NCBI GenBank assembly: GCA_002704825.1
Contig: PAIY01000245.1
Coordinates: forward strand, 1-33,178
Direction of reading: 5' to 3'
DNA from: Phycisphaeraceae bacterium
Lineage (GTDB): Bacteria > Planctomycetota > Phycisphaerae > Phycisphaerales > Phycisphaeraceae
DNA: 33,178 nucleotides
Positions 24,279-32,057 of this stretch are shown here, in pieces; within the stretch, counting starts at the first letter, position 1, and each line of letters starts with the position of its first letter. The translations under genes and the position numbers were made by a program. The notes under the pieces were generated by a model, which was given only the letters and a program-made list of their open reading frames with translations, was not told where the DNA came from and did no database searches.

Positions 24279-24770
24279 ATGTCAATGAACAGCATGTTCG
24301 ACATCCACTGGTCAGAACCAGCTTTTGCTAGTTTTCGTTTCTCTGCGCTTATTCGATTTCTGCTTTGGGGCAGAAGAATACTGGGGGCGATTTTTCTGAT
24401 AGTCAGTCTTGCAATGTGGCATGATAGCCCCGAATTTGTGCTATTCATGATGGCTGTCATTCTCGTGTTTATTGGTATTGGGGAAATGGGCGGACGACCT
24501 TGCCGTGTGACTAAGCAGGGAATCAAAAGATTTGATTTAGGAGGTTCTCTTTTACCAATCAACAATTGTCGGTGGAAAGAAATTGATCGGCTCGAAATCT
24601 CAATGCAACGGATTGGTAAACGTGAATGTCCGGTACTGTCAATTTGGATGATTCATTACGTTAAGCCAATACAGATAGGCCTTAGTGAGAAGTTTGATCA
24701 GGCACAGTTTGTGCATTGGGCGCAAATGATGAACAAGCCATTGACGATCACGCAGGCGGATGCAAGCTGA
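24279..24770 (+). CDS. Small membrane protein with PH-like tail, 163 aa
   Basis: Two hydrophobic segments (IRFLLWGRRILGAIFLIVSL and, next, FVLFMMAVILVFIGIG) precede a polar beta-rich region (CRVTKQGIKRFDLGG, CRWKEIDRLEIS) that resembles bacterial PH-like domains. AGGGGG lies about eight bases before the ATG. By eye it is AT-richer than trpD and ileS on either side. Its last eight codons and stop nearly duplicate those of trpD, so the gene is bracketed by direct repeats and was probably inserted, or made by a rearrangement, here. Function unknown. Confidence 0.75.
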   Translation: MSMNSMFDIHWSEPAFASFRFSALIRFLLWGRRILGAIFLIVSLAMWHDSPEFVLFMMAVILVFIGIGEMGGRPCRVTKQGIKRFDLGGSLLPINNCRWKEIDRLEISMQRIGKRECPVLSIWMIHYVKPIQIGLSEKFDQAQFVHWAQMMNKPLTITQADAS

Positions 24771-24776
24771 AATTGA
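24747..24776 (+). repeat. Right copy of 30-bp direct repeat
   Basis: Counterpart of 24222-24251; supplies the C-terminus ITQADAS and stop codon of the 163-aa membrane protein. Confidence 0.8.
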
Positions 24777-24778
24777 TT

Positions 24779-24873
24779 GAACCACAGAGGCACAGAGACA
24801 CAGAGTAAAAACAAAAACAAGATCATTTTTCTTGTCTTTATTCAGGCTCTGTGTCTCTGTGCCTCTGTGGTTC
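24779..24873. repeat. Long perfect inverted repeat (ACCACAGAGGCACAGAG family)
   Basis: Arms of 27 bp at 24779-24805 and 24847-24873 are perfect complements (GAACCACAGAGGCACAGAG, continuing ACACAGAG), separated by about 40 AT-rich bases. A diverged single arm is at about 19546-19580. Non-coding hairpin ahead of ileS. Confidence 0.85.
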
Positions 24874-24942
24874 AAAATCCAAATCTCGCAGAATACCGGC
24901 GAATGGCTTATACTTTTGGGCTCTGCAAAAGTGAGAACAGAC

Positions 24943-27807
24943 ATGAGCGATACGCCCAAAAAAGTGAATTTCAAATCGACCTTGAACTTGCCCAGGACCA
25001 GCTTTCCGATGAAGGCGAATCTGGTGCTCAATGAACCCCAATCCAGTAAACGCTGGGACAAGCTCGATCTTTACAATGCCATCCGCAAAGAGCGTGACGG
25101 GGCGCCCAAGTTCGTCTTCCATGACGGCCCGCCCTATGCCAACGGCTCGATCCACCTGGGGCACCTGCTTAACAAGGTGCTCAAGGACTTCGTCGTCCGC
25201 ACGCAGACCATGATGGGCAAGGACTGTTCGTACATCCCCGGCTGGGACTGCCACGGTCTTCCCATTGAGCATAAGGTCATGCAGGATTTGGGCGACAAGG
25301 CTCGCGAGATGGAGCCGATCAAGATCCGCCGCAAGTGTAAGAGCTATGCTGAGAAGTTCGTCAAGCAGCAGATGGGGCAGATGAAGCAACTGCTCACCGT
25401 CGCGGATTACGACAACCCGTATCTGACCATGAACCCCGGTTTTGAAAAGGGCGTGATCGAGGTCTTCTCCGCATTGGTGGAAAAGGGCCTGGTGTTCCGT
25501 CAGCTTAAGCCGGTGCACTGGTCGATCGACAACCAGACTGCACTTGCTGAAGCTGAACTCGAATACGAAGACCGCGAAGACACGTCGGTGTTCGTGATGT
25601 TCGATCTCACCCCGGAAGCCAAGGCATTGGCATCGGAGAAAACTTCCGGTGGGTTTGATAGCATCATGATCTGGACGACCACCCCGTGGACATTGCCTGC
25701 GAATATGGCGGTTGCTGTCCACGAACGCTATGAGTATGGCGTTTACCAGGTGGGTGATCGCAAGGTCGTGTTGGCGACGGAACTCGCTGCCAAGGTGCTT
25801 GCCAAGGAAGGCATCGAAGACGCCAAACCGCTTGAAACTTTCAAGGGTAAAGAGTTGGTTGGCCTGACTTACAACCACCCGTTCATCGACCGCGTCGGCC
25901 CTGTCGTCCACGCAGAGTACGTCACCCTCGAAGACGGCACGGGTATGGTGCACACCGCCCCCGGTCATGGTGTGGAAGACTACCAAACCGGTTTGCGCGA
26001 AGGCATCGAAGTCTACTGCCCCGTCCAAGGTGATGGCACGTTCGACACCACCGCACCCCAGTGGCTCCAAGGCAAGAAAGTCTGGGACGCCAACCAACTC
26101 GTTGTCGACCACCTTACATCGTCCGGCCACATGTTCCACACTCACAAGTTCATGCACTCCTACCCGCATGACTGGCGTGGCAAGACCCCCGTCATCTTCC
26201 GCGCAACCGAGCAATGGTTCATCGGTGTCGACAAAGATTTCAAATCACCGGCAGGCCAAAGCACCATGCGCAAATTGGCCATGGACTACGCAGCAAACAA
26301 GATTCGCTTTATCCCCGAATGGGGTCGCAACCGCATGCGTGGCATGCTCGAATCCCGCCCCGACTGGTGCATCAGCCGCCAACGCTCATGGGGTTTACCG
26401 ATCCCCGCGTTCTACCCCCCGGAAGGTGTCGAGGGTGATCCGCTTCTCACCGCAGCTTCCGTCAAAGCCGTCGCAGAATGCTTCGGCCAACACGGTTCGG
26501 ACAGTTGGTTCGTCGCATCGCCTGACCAAATTCTGGCAAGCTACGATGCAGCGTCCGATCCTGATGCGCCTGCATGGGTCAAGGATGTTGATCTGTCGAC
26601 ACTCCAAAAAGGCAACGACACCTTCGACGTCTGGTTCGAGTCGGGCTCATCCTGGAATGCCTGCATGCGTAACCGCGATCTGCATAAAACTGATGGCCAA
26701 GGCATCACCGACTTGTATCTCGAAGGCTCCGACCAACACCGCGGCTGGTTCCAGCACTCGCTGCTGCCTGCCATCGGCGTGACCGGTAAGACTGCCTTCG
26801 AAACCGTCCTGACCCATGGCTTCATGGTCGACAAGGATGGCAAGAAAATGTCCAAGTCCCTGGGCAACACGCTCGACGTCTCCGAACTGCTCAAAGAGTT
26901 CGGCGCGGACGTTTGCCGCTGGTGGGTCAGTCGCCTGAATGTCGAAAATGACATCAAGGTCGACCACAGCTTCTTCAAACTCGCAGGCGAAGAGTACCGC
27001 AAGATCCGTAACACGATCCGCTTCCTGCTGAGCAATCTCAGCGATTTTGATTCGGCAACCGACAAGGTCAAACTCACCGACGAAGATGCCACCAGCGTGG
27101 ACGCATGGGCGATCGGCAAGACCATCGCATTGGCTGAAAAAGTGACCGATTGTTACGCCAACTTCAACTTCCGGGGTGCATCGGAACTGCTTTACAACTT
27201 CTGCAACGACACGATGTCCGCAGAGTATCTCGTCGCTGTGAAGGATCGCTTGTACTGTGATGCCCTTGGAAGCCAACGCCGCAAACGCGCACAGGCCACG
27301 GTGTACCGCGTCAGCACGGTGTTGATCCGTCTGCTTGCACCGATCATGCCACACACCGCGGATGAAGCATGGGGCGCGTTGGAAGGTGACAATGCCAAGT
27401 GTGTGCACCTGATGACCTTCCAGGATGTCAGTTGCATGAAGCAGATCCCGGTGAGTGAAAACTGGCCGAAGGTGATGAAGCAGCGTGACAGTTGGATGCG
27501 TGAACTGGAAAAATTCCGCCAGGCCAACGACGTGGACAACCCGCTGGACCTGGGCTTGGTGTTACCTGCGGTGGTCGATGGCGTGGCATTGGATCAGTTC
27601 AAAGCTGACGATCTGGCGGACCTCTGCGGCATCTCCAAGGTGACGATCGCCCCCGGAAGTGATGATGCATTGCAGGTCATCGATCTCCGCAACGAACCGC
27701 GTTGTGATCGCAGTTGGAAACGCGATGGCACCGTCAAGCCCTACACATGGGAAGACAACGACGTGATGCTCTCCGCCCGTGACGCAGCAGCCTGCGGCCT
27801 GGCGTAA
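24943..27807 (+). CDS. ileS: Isoleucyl-tRNA synthetase
   Basis: Charges tRNA-Ile; class I synthetase of 954 residues. HIGH-type motif SIHLGH lies near residue 70 and GKKMSKSLGN near residue 633. The CP1 editing domain has WTTTPWTLPANMAVAV and GTGMVHTAPGHG. The tRNA-binding C-terminal domain follows. The C-terminal zinc ribbon of the E. coli enzyme is degenerate: where CxxCW is expected, the sequence reads RCDRSWKRDGTV, and the second Cys pair is missing. The ATG at 24943 gives MSDTPKKVNFKSTLNLPRTSF; the upstream open stretch translates the palindromic repeat. No T-box leader is visible. Confidence 0.97.
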   Translation: MSDTPKKVNFKSTLNLPRTSFPMKANLVLNEPQSSKRWDKLDLYNAIRKERDGAPKFVFHDGPPYANGSIHLGHLLNKVLKDFVVRTQTMMGKDCSYIPGWDCHGLPIEHKVMQDLGDKAREMEPIKIRRKCKSYAEKFVKQQMGQMKQLLTVADYDNPYLTMNPGFEKGVIEVFSALVEKGLVFRQLKPVHWSIDNQTALAEAELEYEDREDTSVFVMFDLTPEAKALASEKTSGGFDSIMIWTTTPWTLPANMAVAVHERYEYGVYQVGDRKVVLATELAAKVLAKEGIEDAKPLETFKGKELVGLTYNHPFIDRVGPVVHAEYVTLEDGTGMVHTAPGHGVEDYQTGLREGIEVYCPVQGDGTFDTTAPQWLQGKKVWDANQLVVDHLTSSGHMFHTHKFMHSYPHDWRGKTPVIFRATEQWFIGVDKDFKSPAGQSTMRKLAMDYAANKIRFIPEWGRNRMRGMLESRPDWCISRQRSWGLPIPAFYPPEGVEGDPLLTAASVKAVAECFGQHGSDSWFVASPDQILASYDAASDPDAPAWVKDVDLSTLQKGNDTFDVWFESGSSWNACMRNRDLHKTDGQGITDLYLEGSDQHRGWFQHSLLPAIGVTGKTAFETVLTHGFMVDKDGKKMSKSLGNTLDVSELLKEFGADVCRWWVSRLNVENDIKVDHSFFKLAGEEYRKIRNTIRFLLSNLSDFDSATDKVKLTDEDATSVDAWAIGKTIALAEKVTDCYANFNFRGASELLYNFCNDTMSAEYLVAVKDRLYCDALGSQRRKRAQATVYRVSTVLIRLLAPIMPHTADEAWGALEGDNAKCVHLMTFQDVSCMKQIPVSENWPKVMKQRDSWMRELEKFRQANDVDNPLDLGLVLPAVVDGVALDQFKADDLADLCGISKVTIAPGSDDALQVIDLRNEPRCDRSWKRDGTVKPYTWEDNDVMLSARDAAACGLA

Positions 27808-27867
27808 GGCAATGATTGTTAATCGTTATCTTGATGACGATGCACTGCATGCCCCGCGTCACCGCCT

Positions 27868-27898
27868 AAAGCCCGTGGGACTTGAGTCCCCGGGTCCG
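27868..27898. repeat. Diverged AAAGCC-hairpin repeat after ileS
   Basis: AAAGCCCGTGGGACT and AGTCCCCGGGT form a stem with one mismatch or bulge. Flanks resemble the family at 5398-5484 and 29349-29380. May terminate ileS transcription. Confidence 0.55.
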
Positions 27899-27922
27899 GG
27901 TGCCTTCACCAATTGAATATGC

Positions 27923-27967
27923 TATAACACCTCGAGCATCGCCCATCCAGGCGGTGCTCGATTTTTA
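27923..27967 (+). promoter_or_regulatory. -10-like element followed by hairpin and T-run (possible attenuator)
   Basis: TATAAC at 27923-27928 looks like a -10 box. Directly after it CGAGCATCGCC (27933-27943) pairs with GGCGGTGCTCG (27950-27960), one mismatch, then ATTTTTAA. The hairpin would be at the very 5' end of the mRNA for the gene at 27991, either terminating early or protecting the transcript. Confidence 0.4.
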
Positions 27968-27990
27968 ACGAGATTTAAAGGTCCAACATC

Positions 27991-29190
27991 ATGACCACCA
28001 ACACCGGCCCATGGGACATCAACGCACTGCGAGAGCCCGTTTCCGTCACCGATCTTGGCAAGACGCTCAACGGTGTCACCAAGATCACTTACACCAACGA
28101 ACCCTATCGCGGGCGCAGCACCAGTGTGTTCGCATTCATGTCACTGCCTGCAGCATCCGCCTACGCGCAGGATGGTAAGGTTCCCGGCATTGTGCTCGTC
28201 CACGGTGGGGGTGGCAAAGCCTTTGAGTATTGGGTGCGCATGTGGAACGATGCAGGCTACGCTGCCATCGCCATGGACCTGGGCGGTTGTGATGACACGG
28301 GCATGAAACTCCCGGACTACGGCCCGAATCAGGAACACGATGGCAAGTTCGATCACCTGCGTTTGGGCGTCGATCAGTGCTGGTCGTACCATGCCATCGC
28401 CGCCATTTTCCGAGCACACACGATTCTGGCGAACCTTCCGGGGGTTGATGAAAATCGCATCGGCATCACCGGCATTTCATGGGGCGGGTATCTCACATCA
28501 CTCGTTGCTGGCCTTGATGATCGCAATCGCTTTGCCATCCCCGTCTACGGCTGTGGTCATCTTACCACCGCATCCACATGGATGAACAACCCCGAATCCG
28601 AAAGCGGTTTTAACATCCTCGGCGAAGCACTCACACAGCAGTGGATGGATGTCTTTGACCCCGCAGCTTACATGGATCAGGTCCAGTATCCCATGCTCTT
28701 TGTCAACGGCACGAATGACTTCGCGTACCACCCACCCGCCTGGCAGAACACCTATCTCCAATCGCAGGGCGAAGTCACTCTCGTACAACGTCTTCGCATG
28801 GATCATGGCCACTGGGAAGGCCAAACCCCGCGCGAGATTTTTGCCTTTGTTAACCGTGTTTTACATGATGCCCCGAATCTACCCGCATGGGAAGAACTCA
28901 GTAACGAAGATGGCAAGCTCATCACCAAATTCGAAGAGTCCGTCACCGCTGCAAGCCTGCTCTACACCACCGACGATCAAAACAAGTGGTGGCCCAACAA
29001 GCTTTGGCAGCAAGTCCCCGCAGTAATCTCCGAAGATGGCAAATGCGTCACCGCTGAATTACCCCAATCAGCTTGGGGCTGTGCCTACATCAACGCGATC
29101 AACCAGGACAATCTGCTCGCTTCGACCCCTCACATCACATGGGGTGAAAGCTGTGGCTGCCATGAGCACAACTGTGACTGCTCAGAATGA
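27991..29190 (+). CDS. Alpha/beta hydrolase with Cys/His-rich C-terminus
   Basis: A cytoplasmic 399-residue esterase or peptidase-like hydrolase (acetyl-xylan-esterase/dienelactone hydrolase group). Visible parts: IVLVHGGGGKAFEYWVRMW (oxyanion region), nucleophile elbow GITGISWGGYL, acid-loop candidate NGTNDFAYH, and MDHGHWEG with the catalytic His. After the fold comes an extra beta-rich domain of about 100 residues ending in a Cys/His cluster, CGCHEHNCDCSE, which could bind a metal. No signal peptide. AAAGG precedes the ATG. It stands alone between two palindromes. The substrate is not predictable. Confidence 0.88.
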   Translation: MTTNTGPWDINALREPVSVTDLGKTLNGVTKITYTNEPYRGRSTSVFAFMSLPAASAYAQDGKVPGIVLVHGGGGKAFEYWVRMWNDAGYAAIAMDLGGCDDTGMKLPDYGPNQEHDGKFDHLRLGVDQCWSYHAIAAIFRAHTILANLPGVDENRIGITGISWGGYLTSLVAGLDDRNRFAIPVYGCGHLTTASTWMNNPESESGFNILGEALTQQWMDVFDPAAYMDQVQYPMLFVNGTNDFAYHPPAWQNTYLQSQGEVTLVQRLRMDHGHWEGQTPREIFAFVNRVLHDAPNLPAWEELSNEDGKLITKFEESVTAASLLYTTDDQNKWWPNKLWQQVPAVISEDGKCVTAELPQSAWGCAYINAINQDNLLASTPHITWGESCGCHEHNCDCSE

Positions 29191-29432
29191 TGCTTGATAT
29201 GTGATGCGCATGTTGTTTTGCGTGATGCATTCACAACAGCTTTAATAAATCGCTCTTTGCGTGTGTCCAATAGCTGCATCACTGCGTGATGCATGAAAAT
29301 GCGCAGCAGTTTATTGTGACGTATGTGACGTAATAATTCTCACCCACAAAAGCCGTGACTCTCCTGAGTCACGGGTTGCCTTGTTTATTGACCCAATGAA
29401 CAACCCGCATCACCTCAGCAACACAGCTTCAA
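29191..29432. other. Intergenic region between convergent hydrolase genes
   Basis: Contains the AAAGCC-hairpin repeat at 29349-29380, which may serve as a shared terminator, and some repeated GCATCAC/TGATGCAT-like words (29215-29295). No gene seen. Confidence 0.5.
29349..29380. repeat. AAAGCC-hairpin-GGGTTGCC repeat
   Basis: Stem CCGTGACTC (29353-29361), loop TCCT, stem GAGTCACGG (29366-29374), with conserved flanks. Identical in stem to the right-hand unit at 5457-5478. Confidence 0.8.
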
Positions 29433-30245
29433 TCAACCATCAATCTCAGCTAAAAACCTCAACAACGGTTCACGATACGGCGCATCATAAAACCGCATAT
29501 CCCCATGCACAAAACCCTCGCCCACAAAGTATTCATATTTAATATTGAACTTGTCCAACGCCGCCATCAGACTCACCTGTTGGTCCGGCAACACCTGCGG
29601 GTCGGCATCCCCCTGAAAGATCACAAACGGCACAGTTTTCGCATCCACCTGCCATGCCGGTGACGCCAACTTGGCAATCGCTTCATTCTCATCCACCCGG
29701 CAACCCAGCAGCTTATGCACAATCGAATCGGACGGGAACACCTTCTCCGGCTGCGTCTGCGATCGAAGAATAAAATCCTGTGGCCCGTAGAAATTGCCCA
29801 CCCCATCCACGGCTGACGATTGATCCAGATGATCCCCCAGCGTGCCTTCGTGGACTTCACTGCCGTTGGTCGTCCCCACCAGCGAAGCCAGATGCGCCCC
29901 CGCACTCCCGCCGGTGATTACCAGTTTTTGGGCTTTATAGCCATACTCGGTTGCATGGGCTCTTAGCCACCGAATTGCCGCTTTGACATCATGGATCTGA
30001 GCCGGGAACGAGGCTTGATGTGTCAGCCGGTAATTCACACTCGCCACCGCATAGCCATGTTCAGCCAGATACTTCACCCGGCAGTCCGCCTTATCCCCAT
30101 TCTGCCAACCCCCACCATGAATCCACACCACCAACTGCGGGCAATCCACCCCCGTCGGCAAATGCAAATCCAATTTCAGAGCCACACCCTCCACGTCGAG
30201 AAACGTGATATCCAAAAGCGTACGAATTGATTTTTCATCACACAT
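29433..30245 (-). CDS. Alpha/beta hydrolase, BD-FAE/HSL-type esterase
   Basis: A cytoplasmic esterase of 270 residues. HGGGW in VVWIHGGGWQNGD marks the oxyanion hole of the hormone-sensitive-lipase/BD-FAE branch. GGSAGAH holds the nucleophile Ser, QGDADPQV the likely Asp, and VHGDM the His. The start ATG at 30245 (MCDEKSIRTLLDI) is preferred over 30290 because the extra residues lack family character. It is convergent with the preceding hydrolase gene. Family members act on acetylated or feruloylated sugars; the substrate here is unknown. Confidence 0.9.
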   Translation of the reverse strand: MCDEKSIRTLLDITFLDVEGVALKLDLHLPTGVDCPQLVVWIHGGGWQNGDKADCRVKYLAEHGYAVASVNYRLTHQASFPAQIHDVKAAIRWLRAHATEYGYKAQKLVITGGSAGAHLASLVGTTNGSEVHEGTLGDHLDQSSAVDGVGNFYGPQDFILRSQTQPEKVFPSDSIVHKLLGCRVDENEAIAKLASPAWQVDAKTVPFVIFQGDADPQVLPDQQVSLMAALDKFNIKYEYFVGEGFVHGDMRFYDAPYREPLLRFLAEIDG

Positions 30246-30339
30246 AGTCCGGCATGATAGCAGTTTCGGCTCGTATCTCACGCAGTTCATTTTCCGTCAG
30301 TGAGGATTGTGCAGGTTGACAAAACCGACTCAAAACATC

Positions 30340-30367
30340 TTGACGGTTAACTCAGACGTGTGATAAT
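30340..30367 (+). promoter_or_regulatory. Strong sigma-70-type promoter for tRNA-Glu
   Basis: TTGACG (30340-30345) and GATAAT (30362-30367) are 16 bases apart, with a TG one base before the -10 (extended -10). The predicted start lies about 12-15 bases before the tRNA. Confidence 0.75.
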
Positions 30368-30387
30368 GAATCGAGCTTCGCCACATC

Positions 30388-30460
30388 GCCCTCATCGTCT
30401 AGAGGCCTAGGACGCCAGGTTCTCATCCTGGTAACAGGGGTTCAAATCCCCTTGGGGGTA
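30388..30460 (+). tRNA. tRNA-Glu (anticodon CTC)
   Basis: A full cloverleaf of 73 bases. Acceptor GCCCTCA pairs with TGGGGGT (two G-T pairs), D-stem GTC/GAC, anticodon stem CCAGG/CCTGG with loop TTCTCAT (anticodon CTC), and T-stem AGGGG/CCCCT with loop TTCAAAT. Discriminator A at 30460. CCA is not encoded. It is followed at once by an integrase gene, so its 3' end is a likely attachment site. Confidence 0.95.
30430..30460 (+). other. Putative attachment site at tRNA 3' end
   Basis: Many tyrosine recombinases integrate into the 3' half of a tRNA gene. The integrase here begins about 135 bp after the tRNA. The exact core cannot be drawn because the other end of the element is outside the window or not recognisable. 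Confidence 0.35.
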
Positions 30461-30594
30461 TTGGCATTAAGTCATTAAATCAAAATGACTTATCAATATC
30501 AGGTGATTCTAAAAATAGCCTGCAAAAAAAATTAAATTCTGATAACTCATCTGCAAAATCGCCCGATACCAACCCCATAGAGAAGATAGGGGAC

Positions 30595-31479
30595 TTGTAT
30601 CGCATGTTATGTTTATACCAAGAGACGTTATCTGTTCGTAACTATCAACCCGCCAGCCTCAAGAAGAATCTACAGCACGCAAGACGGTTTCTGGAATGGA
30701 CTGATCCCAACAATCCATCGGAGATCACACCGGCCAAGGTTGAAGACTACTTCATCCACCTGCAAGCCAACGGCAGTTCGCCCAAGACCATCAAGAACCA
30801 CCGCTCATCGGTGAAGGTCTTCTGCGACTTCCTGTGTAATCGTGGCATGCTCAAAGACAACCCTGTTCGGCATGTACCCAGTCGTGAACTGCCCGAGGAA
30901 GTCCCAGTCTTTCTGCCGGACAATGAGGTCCAGCAGGTCTACAGGATCGCAGCAGAGCAGGGCATTACCGCTGAGGTCACGTTGGCATTGAATACGGGTT
31001 TACGCATGGAAGAGATGCGCAGACTCAAATGGGCTGATATCGATCTGGAGCAACGCCAGATACTCGTCCGCAAATCCAAAGGCAAGCGGCCCAGAACCGT
31101 GCCGATCAACGAACGTCTGATGAAGTGTTTGCTCATGCAGCGTGAGTTGTACGGCCATCTGGTCTACGTCTTTCCAGGTGGCACCGGTAAGCGTGGCAAT
31201 CGCAACAAATGGACCCTGCCCCGCATGCGTGGTTTGGATTGGTGGGCAAGAACCGCATTCAAAAAGATTCAGGAAGAAATCCCCACCCTCAGAGACATGC
31301 CCAAAGGCAGAACCGGGCGCGGTTGGCATTCACTACGCCACACCTTCGCGACCCGCGTTGCCCGTGCACAGATCGATATTTTCAAGCTTAAGGATTGGTT
31401 GGGGCATAAGAAGGTTGAGACAACCTTGCGTTATGTGCATTTGGCTAGGCAGTATGATGCGGATATAGAACTTATTTGA
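30595..31479 (+). CDS. Tyrosine recombinase / phage-type integrase
   Basis: A site-specific recombinase, predicted to insert and excise the element at the tRNA. The N-terminal SAM-like DNA-binding domain (about 1-95; SPKTIKNHRSSVKVFCDFL) is followed by the catalytic domain: first Arg in LNTGLRMEEMRRLKW, Lys in RKSKGKRPRTVP, HSLRHTFATR (His-x-x-Arg), LGHKKVETTLRYVH with the last His and the nucleophile Tyr. All key residues are present. The first usable start is TTG at 30595 (ATG at 30604), yet the frame stays open upstream into the tRNA with protein-like codons, so the true N-terminus is uncertain. It overlaps the convergent membrane gene by 8 bp. Confidence 0.92.
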   Translation: MYRMLCLYQETLSVRNYQPASLKKNLQHARRFLEWTDPNNPSEITPAKVEDYFIHLQANGSSPKTIKNHRSSVKVFCDFLCNRGMLKDNPVRHVPSRELPEEVPVFLPDNEVQQVYRIAAEQGITAEVTLALNTGLRMEEMRRLKWADIDLEQRQILVRKSKGKRPRTVPINERLMKCLLMQRELYGHLVYVFPGGTGKRGNRNKWTLPRMRGLDWWARTAFKKIQEEIPTLRDMPKGRTGRGWHSLRHTFATRVARAQIDIFKLKDWLGHKKVETTLRYVHLARQYDADIELI

Positions 31480-32056
31480 CTTTTCTTCGTATAGACATTT
31501 TTAAGACTTCAGAATAATGGTCTATTGCTTCAAATATATTCATTGCGATATCAAAAAATATAAATATTGATGTAACACCACCCCAGTATACAAGGTATCC
31601 AATTATGGGGGAGAAATATGGCCATATTTTACCTGTGTTTATAATCTCGCCATCTTTTGCTTCTGGTTGAAATAAGGCGAGTACAATGCAGCTTACCAAA
31701 GACATAACTAGCATAGTTATTGCATAAGATACAGATGCAGAAAGGTCTTGAAGAGCCTGAATTCTATCTATTTCTTTTCTTGCCAAAAAGCTTTGTCCAG
31801 TTGTATATTTTTCTTCTGAACCGCTTCTGTCAGTTATGCTGAATGCCAGGGGCATAACACCTACCAATACAGCTATCAGGATGCCATAGATTGGTATAAT
31901 TGTTGATAAACGTTCTGTGTTTGGTGCATCATATTTACACAATATTGCAACTGAAGCAGCAAGGGGAATTATTCCATAAAGAATTAATCTTTTTAGACTA
32001 AATTTTCTATCATCTTTTACAAAAGTAAAAAAATAGCATCGTATGATATTGCACAT
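31472..32056 (-). CDS. Four-helix membrane protein of unknown family
   Basis: 194 residues with four hydrophobic segments: LILYGIIPLAASVAIL, IIPIYGILIAVLVGVMPLAF, YAITMLVMSLVSCIVLALF, and YFSPIIGYLVYWGGVTSIFIFF. A polar loop of about 45 residues (TDRSGSEEKYTTGQSFLARK) lies between helices two and three. Its ATG follows the stop of the preceding gene by one base (TGATATG), with GAGG inside that gene, so the two are translated together. By eye it is much AT-richer than the host genes. No family recognised; the arrangement recalls membrane components of two-gene phage-defence modules, but that is inference. Confidence 0.8.
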   Translation of the reverse strand: MCNIIRCYFFTFVKDDRKFSLKRLILYGIIPLAASVAILCKYDAPNTERLSTIIPIYGILIAVLVGVMPLAFSITDRSGSEEKYTTGQSFLARKEIDRIQALQDLSASVSYAITMLVMSLVSCIVLALFQPEAKDGEIINTGKIWPYFSPIIGYLVYWGGVTSIFIFFDIAMNIFEAIDHYSEVLKMSIRRKVK

Positions 32057-32057
32057 A

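Noticed and set aside
24838..26214. 458-codon frame antisense to ileS
   Set aside because: Long but a shadow of a well-conserved synthetase gene, caused by its codon bias.
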